A DNA stretch of 50,669 nt, from assembly GCA_050485785.1 (NCBI GenBank), contig JBJHCA010000013.1, positions 1-50,669 on the forward strand, written 5' to 3'. Within the stretch, counting starts at the first letter, position 1; the number at the start of each line of letters is the position of its first letter. This document shows, one piece after another, positions 23,578 through 33,800 of this stretch. Made by a program: the position numbers and the translations under genes. Below the pieces are notes generated by a model, which was given only the letters and a program-made list of their open reading frames with translations, ran no database searches and was not told the origin of the DNA. Source of the DNA: JBJHCA01 sp050485785 (GTDB lineage Bacteria > Bacteroidota > Bacteroidia > Chitinophagales > Saprospiraceae).

Positions 23578-23585
23578 TACATTTG
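23578..23585 (+). promoter_or_regulatory. -7 promoter box (TACATTTG) for the 15-residue-repeat protein
   Basis: Exact TAnnTTTG, with TTGG at 23555-23558 about 20 bases upstream as a fitting -33 element, and the ATG at 23606. Confidence 0.65.
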
Positions 23586-23605
23586 CTGCAAAATAGAACA
23601 GGGAT

Positions 23606-24769
23606 ATGAGAGTTGTCAGCGTTATAGTTTTAACAGCCATAGTGGTATTATCTGCCACCGGTGTTTACGGACAAGAAAAAGAGATCAGGTCTGTTCATAT
23701 CGGGCTGTTGTACCCTCTGAGCACCAATGGGATAACAGCTCCGGAGTACAGCAATCGGTTTTCGCTGCATGCCATTGGCGGTATTTCCGGCGGAGAATTG
23801 GGAATTTGCCTCAGTGGTTTTGGCCACATCACTGCAGGCAATCTTGAAGGCATACAGTTATCGGGATTTGGCAATTTTATACTGGGAGATGCACAAGGAG
23901 CATCAGTTGCGGGTTTTGGCAATGTAACCGGCAATTCAAAGGGCGTACAGGTTGCCGGATTTGGCAATGTGAGTAATAATATGCGCGGCATTCAGGTAGC
24001 GGGGTTCGGAAATGTAGCAGCAGATACCGATGGACTGCAAGTAGCCGGATTCGGCAATGTAAGCCGTAGTTCTGAAGGGCTTCAGGTGGCTGGTTTTGGC
24101 AATATAAGCAGCAGGAACAAGGGAGTACAGGCTGCCGGGTTTTTCAATGCAACTTCTGAAATGGAAGGCATACAGGTGGCCGGATTTCTGAATGCAAGCC
24201 GAAATGTAAAAGGCATTCAGGTAGCCGGATTTATGAACATTGCCGGCCGGGTAGATGGTTTGCAGGCAGCCGGCTTTATCAATATTGCAGACAGTTCGGA
24301 TTACCCCATCGGCATCATCAATATTATCGGAAACGGTGAGATGTATGTACAAACCTATACAGACGAAATGCAAAACTACTTGCTGTCATTCAGGTCGGGA
24401 AGCAGAACCACTTACGGTTTCATAGGTTTCGGCATGAATAACCATACCGGCATCAGTAATGACATTTCTTTTTCCACGGAGGTAGGCGTAGGTCTGCAGC
24501 TTCATCCTGCTGCAGTGTTTCGGGTAAGAGGAGAGCTGTTTTACAATCAAATTGTTTACCAAGGTTTTTCAGATACTGCCATCAGGAACGGATTCAGGGT
24601 TTTAGGTGATGTCAACCTGGGACCGCTGCATCTTTTTGCCGGTGCAGGGTTGAGTGTTGTTCAGATTACAACGGCTGAATTTGAACACCCCTGGATCATG
24701 GAGGAGTGGAAGAATAACCGCTATTTATTGCCCGGGATTATAGCTGGAGCAGCCTTGAAAATCAAGTAA
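23606..24769 (+). CDS. Exported protein with tandem 15-residue AGFGN repeats (LA_2272-like)
   Basis: A 387-residue protein with a signal peptide (1-23, ending GVYGQ). Residues 64-233 hold about 11 tandem repeats of 15 residues with consensus xGxQVAGFGNVxxxx; examples are KGVQVAGFGNVSNNM and RGIQVAGFGNVAADT. Later units change GFGN to GFFN, GFLN, GFMN and GFIN. This periodicity fits a beta-helix-like solenoid and resembles the LA_2272 surface repeats known from Leptospira. The last 150 residues look like an outer-membrane beta-barrel or sheet domain (alternating aromatic strands, ending LLPGIIAGAALKIK). Function unknown. Confidence 0.8.
   Translation: MRVVSVIVLTAIVVLSATGVYGQEKEIRSVHIGLLYPLSTNGITAPEYSNRFSLHAIGGISGGELGICLSGFGHITAGNLEGIQLSGFGNFILGDAQGASVAGFGNVTGNSKGVQVAGFGNVSNNMRGIQVAGFGNVAADTDGLQVAGFGNVSRSSEGLQVAGFGNISSRNKGVQAAGFFNATSEMEGIQVAGFLNASRNVKGIQVAGFMNIAGRVDGLQAAGFINIADSSDYPIGIINIIGNGEMYVQTYTDEMQNYLLSFRSGSRTTYGFIGFGMNNHTGISNDISFSTEVGVGLQLHPAAVFRVRGELFYNQIVYQGFSDTAIRNGFRVLGDVNLGPLHLFAGAGLSVVQITTAEFEHPWIMEEWKNNRYLLPGIIAGAALKIK
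23795..24305 (+). repeat. In-frame 45-base tandem repeats coding for 15-residue units
   Basis: About eleven units of 45 bases, each coding one 15-residue repeat of the protein above. Copies have diverged at silent and non-silent sites, so they are protein-level repeats rather than recent DNA expansions. Confidence 0.8.
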
Positions 24770-24834
24770 AGCTATTTATGCAGAGCAATTTAATGATAAG
24801 CTGCTGCAATTCAATGATTTTCCATGCGATAAAG

Positions 24835-24842
24835 TATATTTG
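24835..24842 (+). promoter_or_regulatory. -7 promoter box (TATATTTG) for the flavoenzyme gene
   Basis: Exact TAnnTTTG 21 bases upstream of the ATG at 24864. Confidence 0.6.
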
Positions 24843-24863
24843 CCCGGAGCATAAATACTGCTT

Positions 24864-26135
24864 ATGTCGCAAGTTTCCCTGAGTGCCATAGAGCAACAAA
24901 AAGCCATTTATATTCGCGGCATTGCCGGTAAAAAGCCATTAGTTCCGGTTGGGTTTGAAGAGCTTGAGCGCAAAGCGCTGCAATGCATAAGTGTCAAAGC
25001 AGGAGCATACATTGCCGGTGGTGCAGGTGGTGAGCTGACCATGCAGCGAAATCGCCGGGCCCTGGATCAGGTAACACTGATACCCCGCATGCTCAAGGAT
25101 GTTTCTGCCGTAAGCATGGAACGCAACATTTTTGGTGAAGTATGGCCGGTACCCTTTGCATTGGCTCCCATAGGCGTACTGGAAATGGTACACCGGCAGG
25201 CTGATCTTGCAGTAGCGAGAGCCAGCCGGGCGACGGGTGTGCCCATGATATGGTCCAATCAGGCTTCAGTTCCCATGGAAGCCTGTGCCAAGGAAGCAGC
25301 TGATGCACCCCGATGGTTCCAGTTATACTGGAGTAAGAATAATGACCTGGTGAAGAGCCTGGTACAAAGAGCAGAAGCAGCTGGATGTTCAGCTATTGTA
25401 GTTACACTGGATACCACCATGCTCGGGTGGCGAACGCGAGATCTTGATCTGGCTTATCTGCCATTTCTTGAAGGGAGAGGTATTGCCCAGTACACCAGCG
25501 ATCCGGAGTTCATGCAACTGGCTGCCGAAAACCGGGAAGCCGGCGATCTGAAACCTCCGCTCAACCTGAAGACTCTGAAGCACGTATTGAGCCTGGCCTA
25601 CCGGTTTCCAGGATCATTTTTAGGGAATTTGCGGTCGGGAATCCCGCTTAAAGCCGTTAGAACTTTTATCCGGATCTACTCCCGTCCTTCGCTTACCTGG
25701 AATGACCTGGCTTTCCTCAGAAAGATTACAGATCTGCCCATCATACTAAAAGGGATATGTCATCCCGATGATGTGCGGCTTGCCCTTGAACACGATGTAC
25801 AGGGCATAATACTGTCCAACCACGGAGGGAGGCAGGTTGACGGAGCCGTTGCAAGTTTTGAAATGCTGAAAAAAGCAGCCGGCATCACAGGCGGGCGGAT
25901 GGAATTATTTATCGACAGCGGTATTCGCAGCGGAGCGGATATCATGAAATGTCTTTGTCTTGGAGCATCGGCAGTGATGATAGGCAGGCCCTATGTTTAC
26001 GGGCTGGCACTGGCCGGGGCTGAGGGTGTGGAACAAGTGATCAGGAACCTTGCCGCGGATTTTGAACTGACCATGCGGTTGTGTGGCTGCCAGTCGGTTG
26101 ATGAGCCGGACAGTTCACTTATACTGAAGGGTTGA
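24864..26135 (+). CDS. FMN-dependent alpha-hydroxy-acid oxidase, lactate 2-monooxygenase-like
   Basis: A 423-residue TIM-barrel flavoenzyme. Catalytic features: Lys296 (ILKG), His320 and Arg323 in LSNHGGRQ, and the phosphate-binding GASAVMIGRPYVYG. Such enzymes oxidise L-2-hydroxy acids with FMN. The long loop between residues about 192 and 279, with TRDLDLAYLPFLEGRG and YTSDPEF, is longer than in glycolate oxidases and recalls lactate 2-monooxygenase, which releases acetate and CO2 from lactate. The specific substrate is inference. The gene is convergent with the CCA-type gene. Confidence 0.88.
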   Translation: MSQVSLSAIEQQKAIYIRGIAGKKPLVPVGFEELERKALQCISVKAGAYIAGGAGGELTMQRNRRALDQVTLIPRMLKDVSAVSMERNIFGEVWPVPFALAPIGVLEMVHRQADLAVARASRATGVPMIWSNQASVPMEACAKEAADAPRWFQLYWSKNNDLVKSLVQRAEAAGCSAIVVTLDTTMLGWRTRDLDLAYLPFLEGRGIAQYTSDPEFMQLAAENREAGDLKPPLNLKTLKHVLSLAYRFPGSFLGNLRSGIPLKAVRTFIRIYSRPSLTWNDLAFLRKITDLPIILKGICHPDDVRLALEHDVQGIILSNHGGRQVDGAVASFEMLKKAAGITGGRMELFIDSGIRSGADIMKCLCLGASAVMIGRPYVYGLALAGAEGVEQVIRNLAADFELTMRLCGCQSVDEPDSSLILKG

Positions 26136-26220
26136 AGCTGAATACAGCGATCCTGCACACTGAATACTTCCATGGAGCGCATGCAAGCTGCCCGGTTAGG
26201 GTTGGTAAGTTTGCGCGACC

Positions 26221-26240
26221 ACAAAGAGTGATCCAAAAAA
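26221..26240 (-). repeat. Dispersed ~20-base motif, copy between convergent genes
   Basis: Minus-strand TTTTTTGGATCACTCTTTGT, one base different from the murF copy, in the gap between the flavoenzyme and tRNA nucleotidyltransferase genes. The 3' side is also A-rich, like the murF copy. Confidence 0.5.
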
Positions 26241-26256
26241 ACACTTCAAAAACCTG

Positions 26257-27696
26257 TTATTCAGTTAGGTCGGGTGGACTGAGACCGAGTTCCTCACCTT
26301 TCCTCAGCATGAAAGCCCGGGCTGCTTCACGGTCATTGGGAATTTCGCCGTCGAGTATAGCTTCTTTGATGGCTGATTTAATGATGCCCACCACTGGAGA
26401 AGGTTTTATGCCAAAGGTTTCAATAATTTCCGTACCGGAAACGGGAGGTTGCCAGTTCCTGATGCGGTCTTTTTCCTCTACTTCAACCAGTTTTTCGCGA
26501 ACGGCTTTGTAGTTGGCAAGAAACCGCTCCACTTTTTTAGGATTCTTCGACGTGATATCGGCTTCACACAGCATGAGCAGGTCTTCGAGTTCATTGCCGG
26601 CATCAAACAAGAGTCTTCTGATGGCGGAATCCGTTATTTCTTCACGAGACAGTGGAATAGGCCTGAGATGGAGCAGAACGAGCTTTTCCACGTATTTCAT
26701 TTTGTGATCAAGGGGCAGTTTAAGTCGCTTGAAAATCCTGCGCACCATGCGAGCCCCAACCACTTCGTGGCCGTGAAAAGTATATCCCTGGCCTTTTACA
26801 TATCTTTTTGTTGCCGGTTTGCCAATATCGTGTAGCAATGCTGCCCACCTGAGCCACAGAGAGTTTGAATGGCGGGCAACATTATCCACCACCTGCAAGG
26901 TGTGGTAGAAGTTGTCTTTATGCCCCATGCCGTCAATGGTTTCCACCCCGTGGAGCTCATCCAGCTCAGGGAAAAAATGTTTGAGCAGGCCCGTAGTTCT
27001 CAGCAGGTGCAGACCCACGGACGGTTTTGATGACAGCAGTATTTTATTGAGCTCGGTCGCGATACGCTCCATGGATATGATCTCAATTCGCGGAGCCGAT
27101 TCGATAATTCCGTTGAGGGTTTCAGGCAGAATTGTAAACCTGAGCTGAGCGGCAAAACGAACTGCCCGCATCATTCTAAGCGGATCATCGCTGAAGGTTC
27201 GGGCAGGTTCCAGCGGAGTGCGGATAACACAACGATCCAGATCGCCGAGGCCGTTAAACGGATCAATAACGCGGCAAAATTCATCCTTTTGCAGGCTTGC
27301 TGCCAAAGCATTGATGGTAAAATCCCTGCGGTTCTGATCTTCCTCCAGTGTTCCTTCCTCCACGTCGGGTTTGCGGCTGTCAGGCGAATAAGACTCGCGC
27401 CGTGCACCAACAAACTCAGTTTCCATGCGCCCCCATTTTACCATGGCTGTGCCAAACCTGCTGTAGGTGATCACCTCCACATCGGGGCCCAGTGCATTGG
27501 CCGTGAGCTGAGCCAAAGCTATACCGCTTCCTTCGCAAACTACATCGGCATCCACGGTGGGCCTGCCCAGGAGTTTATCTCTTACAAACCCGCCCACCAA
27601 AAAAGCTCTGGTATTCATTTGACCGGCCAGCCGGCCAATCAGGGTAAAAAGTTCAGCTTCCTCATCAGATAGCCGGATATAGACATCTTTTTGCAT
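26257..27696 (-). CDS. CCA tRNA nucleotidyltransferase / poly(A) polymerase family, with HD domain
   Basis: A 479-residue class II nucleotidyltransferase. The head domain shows AFLVGGFVRDKLLGRPTVDADV (metal-binding DxD region), then RRDFTINALA, and DDPLRMMRAVRFAAQL for ATP/CTP selection. The second half has an HD phosphohydrolase signature, LLHDIGKP, with HGHEVVGARM. It most probably adds or repairs the 3' CCA of tRNA. The true start is taken at ATG 27696, four bases after the Sua5 stop (27701); a GTG/ATG further upstream would overlap that gene. Confidence 0.93.
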   Translation of the reverse strand: MQKDVYIRLSDEEAELFTLIGRLAGQMNTRAFLVGGFVRDKLLGRPTVDADVVCEGSGIALAQLTANALGPDVEVITYSRFGTAMVKWGRMETEFVGARRESYSPDSRKPDVEEGTLEEDQNRRDFTINALAASLQKDEFCRVIDPFNGLGDLDRCVIRTPLEPARTFSDDPLRMMRAVRFAAQLRFTILPETLNGIIESAPRIEIISMERIATELNKILLSSKPSVGLHLLRTTGLLKHFFPELDELHGVETIDGMGHKDNFYHTLQVVDNVARHSNSLWLRWAALLHDIGKPATKRYVKGQGYTFHGHEVVGARMVRRIFKRLKLPLDHKMKYVEKLVLLHLRPIPLSREEITDSAIRRLLFDAGNELEDLLMLCEADITSKNPKKVERFLANYKAVREKLVEVEEKDRIRNWQPPVSGTEIIETFGIKPSPVVGIIKSAIKEAILDGEIPNDREAARAFMLRKGEELGLSPPDLTE

Positions 27697-27700
27697 GCGT

Positions 27701-28309
27701 TCAATCTCTGATAACCAGCCATTCACCATTCTCCAACCATTGCAGAATCCGTGAAGGCTTTTGCTTCATTTCGCCAGCCAAATGACCCGGAATTACTCCA
27801 TCGGCAAGATTAACTATTTTCTCATCGATTTCATCAAAGGTACGAGGCCCCGGATTTCCACTGTAATTGGCCGAAGTGGACACCAAACCGCTATTGAGGG
27901 CTTCCATCAATCTGCCGCAAAACCCCGTGCTCACCACCCTGATACACAAGGTTCCATCATCAGCTACCGGAAAGTGTGACTTCATCTGCGGATCAACACT
28001 GTATACGATGCTGGTTGGGTTTTCATGACTACAGGCCACAACCAGCACACTGTCAGACAGCGGACCGGTAATTTTCTGGAGTACCTCTTTGTTGGGCACT
28101 ATAACGATAAACGGCTTGGAAACTTCTCTGCCTTTGAGTGCCCTAAGCTTTTTGATGGCTTCGCCCGATGATGGCAATACACTCAGTCCCCATATGGTAT
28201 CGGTAGGGCATAACAAAATGCCATCATCTTTCAATATTGACATGGCTTTTTTGAGCCATTCTGTTTCGTCTGAATGTACATTCATGTAAAATGCTGACAA
28301 TTTTGGCAT
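27701..28309 (-). CDS. Sua5/YrdC/TsaC threonylcarbamoyladenylate synthase
   Basis: A 202-residue enzyme that makes threonylcarbamoyl-AMP from threonine, bicarbonate and ATP, the first step of t6A37 in tRNAs. Motifs: LLCPTDTIWGLS (Sua5 signature), KKLRALKGREVSKPFIVI and LVSTSANYSGNP. It lacks the extra C-terminal Sua5 domain, so it is the short TsaC/YrdC form. It is co-oriented with the tRNA nucleotidyltransferase four bases downstream, an apparent tRNA-maturation pair. An ATG eight codons in is an alternative start. Confidence 0.93.
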   Translation of the reverse strand: MPKLSAFYMNVHSDETEWLKKAMSILKDDGILLCPTDTIWGLSVLPSSGEAIKKLRALKGREVSKPFIVIVPNKEVLQKITGPLSDSVLVVACSHENPTSIVYSVDPQMKSHFPVADDGTLCIRVVSTGFCGRLMEALNSGLVSTSANYSGNPGPRTFDEIDEKIVNLADGVIPGHLAGEMKQKPSRILQWLENGEWLVIRD

Positions 28310-28390
28310 AATTCAGGGCAATCCGGGCAACGGTTCAAAAGTTATTGCGTTGTTTTGGATACTTTTACAGGTTTCTGTGTTATACGGTTT

Positions 28391-30709
28391 ATGACAACAA
28401 CTTTACTCACCGGCAAAGGTACGTGTTTGCGCTGGCTAAAACCAGCTATCGGAGTCATTGTTGTTATGCTTTGCCTGCATGCCGATCTCAGTGCAAATCA
28501 CATTGTAGGGGCCGACATAAGTTACACCTGCCTGGGTAATAACCGGTACAGGTTTGTAATGAACATTTACAAAGAAGGTATCGGGCCACCTACACCCGGC
28601 ACCAACACTGCCGATTTTGACCAGCCGGCGTATATCACCATATATCAGGGCAACGAGACGCAGATATTCAGAAGTCTGACTGTTCAATACATAAGCCGGA
28701 CTCCGGTACCTGTCACTTTAGGTAATCCTTGCCTCATTACCAATGTCAATGTTCAAGTTGAACAGGCGGTTTACGTGTGGGAAGAAACCCTGCCCTTTCA
28801 TGCTCAGGGTTATCATATTATGTATCAGCGCTGTTGCCGCAACAATACCATCAACAATATTTTCATTCCCGGAAACACCGGTGCTACTTACAGTCTCTTT
28901 ATGAGCGGGGCCTCTATGGTTAACAAGCCCAACGGACAATGCGGTAATAACAGCCCTGTGTTTAACGACTTTCCGCCCATTGCCATTTGTACCAATGAGC
29001 CGGTCAATTTTGATCACAGTGCCACGGATGCCGACGGCGATGAAATAGTGTACAGCTTTTGTGCCGCATTTGCCGGTGCAACGGTTACTCAGCCTATGCC
29101 AACCATTTCTCCCCCCCCTTCGCAGCTCAACCAGGTCAATTATATTGGGCCTACATATACTGACCAATTTCCGCTGGGTGTCAACGCTCCTACACCGGTA
29201 ACTATTGATCCGGTAACGGGACTGATTGACGGCATTCCCAATATTCCCGGGCAATTTGTGGTGAGTGTTTGTATCGAAGAATTCCGTGACGGTGTTTTAA
29301 TGACCCGGACCTACCGGGATTTCCAGTTTAATGTAACCCATTGTCTGGTAGGCGTCAGAGCCGGACTGGCCGCAGATTATATAGAATTTGACCCTGTTGT
29401 TAACGATAATGTTTACGTATTCAAATCCTGCGGCGAATTCAATGTCTATTTGGAGAATGTGTCTCCGCAGCTCAGTCAAACCCCCAATGCTATCAGTAAA
29501 TACAGCTGGCAATTTGATATCCAGGGCAATGTGGTTGAGCAAAATTCTTTTAACGGCAGCTTTCAGTTTCCGGAAGGAGTATTTACCACTTACCGCGGCA
29601 TGCTGATCATCAATCCCGATGAAGATGCATGTACTGATACAGCACATATACGGGTAGATATTTACCCGGAAGTAGTGGCAGCTTTTGAACCGGATTATGA
29701 ACCCTGCGAAATCGGTCCGGTTACCTTCACCGACCTGTCATATACCGGGGCTGATGAGATCATCAGTTTTAGCTGGAGTTTTGGCGACGGCACTCAAGAA
29801 GAATATACCGAATCAGTTAATCCCATCCATGAGTACGGCAATTCCGGCAGTTATCCCGTTAGCCTGCATGTAATCGACAACAATGAATGTGAGGACACCG
29901 TAACTGAATTGCTTCAGTATTATCCTACCTCGATTATTAACATCGTTCCGGATAGTTTCAGAATATGCCATCCCGGCACGGTACAGTTTGCCAACAACTC
30001 ATATCCCATTGACGGCTACACGACAATATGGGATTTCGGGGACGGTCAGCAGAGTTTTGAGGCAAGCCCGCAGCATGTTTATCAACATCCTGGAAACTAC
30101 TCCATCACCATACAGATCCTGTCTCCCATTGGCTGTGATACTTCGGCCACATTTCACAACTGGATCGAGATCCTACAATCACCGATTGCCGGTTTTTCCT
30201 ATACACCGGACAATCCCAGTAATTTCAATTCCACGGTGACATTCAAGGATGAATCAGCCCTGGCTCACTTTTTTCAATGGGATTTTGGCGGGGTATATAC
30301 TTCAACCAGCAGAGAACCTGTAATCACTTTTCAGGATACCGGGGTTTATTATGTTGAACAGATCGTAAAACACATCAATGGTTGTACTGATACTGCCTAC
30401 GCCCTGGTAGATGTGGAACCCAAGTACACCTTTTATTTGCCCAATGCTTTTTCGCCTAATTACGATGATATCAATGACCTTTACGGTGGCGTTGGTATCT
30501 TTTTCGGGCTTGAAAACTTCCAGTTGAGTATTTATAACAGATGGGGGGAAAGAATTTTCCACACCAATAATCCCGAAGAACGGTGGAACGGACGAAAACA
30601 CAATTCAGGAGAACATGTTAAAAACGGGGTATATGTATGCCATGTGAGTTTCAGGGCACCCCGTGGCGGATTACAGCAATTTAAGACATTTGTCATGGTA
30701 GTGCGCTAA
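28391..30709 (+). CDS. Secreted PKD-repeat protein with type B (CHU_C) T9SS sorting domain, short paralogue
   Basis: A 772-residue surface or secreted protein. After a signal peptide (ends near ADLSA), a 320-residue N-terminal domain starts HIVGADISYTCLGNN and ends QFNVTHC. Then come a few Ig-like PKD domains: one of type A (with WSFGDG), one of type B (YPIDGYTTIWDFGDG) and one more. The last 95 residues, from LPNAFSPNYDDINDLY, are the gliding motility-associated C-terminal domain, the type B T9SS sorting signal (RWGERIF, WNGR). It is probably exported by T9SS. The start used is ATG 28391; a TTG at 28355 precedes the signal peptide. The next gene is a longer paralogue. Confidence 0.88.
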   Translation: MTTTLLTGKGTCLRWLKPAIGVIVVMLCLHADLSANHIVGADISYTCLGNNRYRFVMNIYKEGIGPPTPGTNTADFDQPAYITIYQGNETQIFRSLTVQYISRTPVPVTLGNPCLITNVNVQVEQAVYVWEETLPFHAQGYHIMYQRCCRNNTINNIFIPGNTGATYSLFMSGASMVNKPNGQCGNNSPVFNDFPPIAICTNEPVNFDHSATDADGDEIVYSFCAAFAGATVTQPMPTISPPPSQLNQVNYIGPTYTDQFPLGVNAPTPVTIDPVTGLIDGIPNIPGQFVVSVCIEEFRDGVLMTRTYRDFQFNVTHCLVGVRAGLAADYIEFDPVVNDNVYVFKSCGEFNVYLENVSPQLSQTPNAISKYSWQFDIQGNVVEQNSFNGSFQFPEGVFTTYRGMLIINPDEDACTDTAHIRVDIYPEVVAAFEPDYEPCEIGPVTFTDLSYTGADEIISFSWSFGDGTQEEYTESVNPIHEYGNSGSYPVSLHVIDNNECEDTVTELLQYYPTSIINIVPDSFRICHPGTVQFANNSYPIDGYTTIWDFGDGQQSFEASPQHVYQHPGNYSITIQILSPIGCDTSATFHNWIEILQSPIAGFSYTPDNPSNFNSTVTFKDESALAHFFQWDFGGVYTSTSREPVITFQDTGVYYVEQIVKHINGCTDTAYALVDVEPKYTFYLPNAFSPNYDDINDLYGGVGIFFGLENFQLSIYNRWGERIFHTNNPEERWNGRKHNSGEHVKNGVYVCHVSFRAPRGGLQQFKTFVMVVR

Positions 30710-30821
30710 GTCGCCATTTAACATTTCTGCACTTTTCTTCCTCAATTTATCGGAACTACTTTAGGGTGTTGCGTGCTAAGTGATTATCTTGGAGCCTCTT
30801 GTACAAAAGGAGTTTCCCAAC

Positions 30822-33800
30822 ATGCGACAATTGCTGATTTCACTTCTGTCCGTTTTATTCGTGCTGTTATCGGTATATAGTTTGCATGCCAGCCATTTGA
30901 TAGGCGGATATATGAGCTATGAATGCCTGGGAAACAACAGTTACCGATTTACGGTAAAAATAGTACGGGACTGTTTTGGCAACAATGCACCGTATGACGG
31001 TTCGATCAACTTCACGATTTATGCCGGCAACAATCTCAATTTCCCGTTTCAAACCGTTTTTGCACCACTTGTACCTTCCAATATCACCACAGTGCCGATT
31101 ACTGCCAATAACCCCTGCCTTATTCCCCCGGCCAATCTCTGTGTACAGGAAGCCTTTTATCAGGTTGTAGTCACCCTGCCTTTCAATGCCAGTGGTTACT
31201 ATGTGGCACATCAGCGATGTTGCAGAAATTCAACGGTCAACAATATTTTTAATCCCGGTGCACTTGGATCGGTGGGTAATACTTTCATGATATTCCTGTC
31301 TGCTGCCGCACAAACCAACCAGGCCAACGGGCAATGTGGCAACTCATCGCCGGTTTTCGAGCAGCTGCCTCCGGCTGTAATATGCCTCAATCAGGACATC
31401 AACTTCAACGTGGGCGGCACGGATGCCGACGGTGACAGCCTTGTTTACTCACTTTGTGCACCATATGAAGGTGGGTCACAGTTTGCACCGGCTCCTAATC
31501 CGGCTACTCCCCCTCCTTACAATGGGGTAGTGTTTATTGGCCCACTCTATTCAGCCGCCAATCCACTGGGAACCAACCCACCTATGACCATCAATCCTCA
31601 AACCGGGCTCATTTCGGGTATTCCCTCCATTCCCGGTCAGTTTGTAGTAGGTGTGTGTGTATCCGAATACAGAAACGGGGTATTATTGTCACAAACACGG
31701 CGCGATTTTCAGTTTAATGTCACCTCGTGTGCTCAGGTAGTGAATGCTGCACTGGAGTCGGATGAAACACTTATCCAGCCAGGTGGTCCGAACCTGTACA
31801 CCTTATACACTTGTGGTGATACCATTATTGAGTTTCAGGATCTGAGTACCGATCAGAACTTTATCAATGCATGGCAATGGACTTTTTTTAAAAATGGCGA
31901 GTTTTTCAAACAAGATACTACTCAAAATCCGGTGATCAACTTTGAAGAGCCCGGTTTATATACCGGTATGCTGGTGGTCAATCCCGGCACCGAGGACTGC
32001 ACCGACAGTTCTTCCATCCTGGTCAATATATATCCGGACATGATTCCTGATTTCGACTTTTTATATGATTCCTGTGCGTTTGTGCCGGTCGATTTTGAAG
32101 ACCTGAGCACCCCGCTCGGTAATAATATCATTACTGGCTGGCTTTGGGATTTTGATGACGGATTTACATCCACATTGCAGAATCCTTCCCATTTTTATGA
32201 CTCGCTGATATCGGGAGATTTTCTTGTGACGCTCACCATTACTGACAATAACGGATGTACCCGTGATGTGTCCAAAACAGTTGAATATTATCCTTCTCCC
32301 ATTATTGCTATCGATGCGGATACTTTTCAAGGCTGTTCACCTTTTTTTATTCAGTTCAGTAACAATTCATACCCCATTGACGGTTATTCTACCCTGTGGG
32401 TACTGGGTGACGGCGATTCAGCATTTGTGGCCAGTCCGGCCCATACATATCAGGACCCGGGTTATTATTCCGTCATAATTGAGATCACTTCTCCGGTTAA
32501 CGGCTGTGTGTCTAAGGACACATTCATTGACCTTATCAAGGTGGAACCCATTCCATTTGCCTTGTTCAGTACAGCAATGGATACCTGTGAACAGCTGCCC
32601 GTCACTTTTTTCGAATCTTCCATAGATACCGGCCTGTTGCCTATACTCACCTGGTACTGGGATTTTGGAGATGGCAACGACACGCTGCTCACTGAAGCCC
32701 TGGATGTAGCCTACGGTTATGCCGATGCAGGCATCTATACCGTTTCCCTTACGGTAGCTGACAGTATTGGCTGTTCGAGTACTTTTACGGAGATCATCGA
32801 GTACTTTCCGGCATCGGCCATTGCTATAGAGCCATCACTAACCGAAGGTTGCAGTATGCTTGAGGTGGAATTTGCCAATTTTTCCTTCCCTGTTTCCGGA
32901 TATGACATTTTGTGGGATTTTGGAGACGGCAACACCTCTACTGATCTCAGTCCGGTACATTTTTATACTGATACGGGAATTTACACTGTAGTGCTTACCA
33001 TAACCAGCCCTTCAGGATGTGTCAGCCAGCAAATTTTTAATGATCTCATTGCAGTATGGCCCCTTCCACAGCCGGATTTCAGTATTGACTATGATACCTG
33101 CTCTACCCTGCCGGTATTGTTTACCAGCCAGTCATTCAATGTAGGTTCAGGTGGCCCGGTCAATACATGGTCATGGAACTTTGGCGACAATAACACTGCT
33201 TCAGCGCCAATGACATCCCATCAGTATACTGAACCCGGCACGTATTTTCCTCAGCTTACGGTAACCGATATCAACGGATGTACCGATAGCATAAGTTATG
33301 AACTCGTATGGTACCCTGCCGCCTCAATTTCATTTTCCGCCGATGAAACTGAAGGCTGCGAGATGCTGGAAGTGTCATTTACTCACAATGCTGTACCTTC
33401 AACCGGGTATGACTTTTGGTGGAGCTTTGGAAACGGAAGCACATCCACTGCCGAAAACCCTTTCCATGCCTATACTTCACCGGGTTTTTACGATGTATCC
33501 CTTCAAATAGTCTCGCCAGCAGGATGTGAATCTGAATTGGTAGCCGAGGACTTTATCAAGGTTTATAACAATCCCACCGCACAGTTTAACTACGCTTTTG
33601 ACACCTGTACGGTAACCCCTGTCAGTTTTTTTGATACTTCCATTCCCGGAGATGGCACTATCGTCAGCTGGTTGTATGATTTCGGAGATGGTAATACAAG
33701 CGGTTTACCGGTAACCACGCACCTTTTTGACACTGCCGGATTTTTGACCGTATCCCTCACGGTGGCAGATATATTTGGATGTACCGACAGTACTGCCATC

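Noticed and set aside
23795..24305. CRISPR array
   Set aside because: The 45-base repeats are in frame, lack spacers and code for protein repeats.
23936..24373. Minus-strand reading frame of 145 codons opposite the repeat protein
   Set aside because: It mirrors the repeats of the plus-strand gene and shows no independent features; it is a shadow of repeat codon use.
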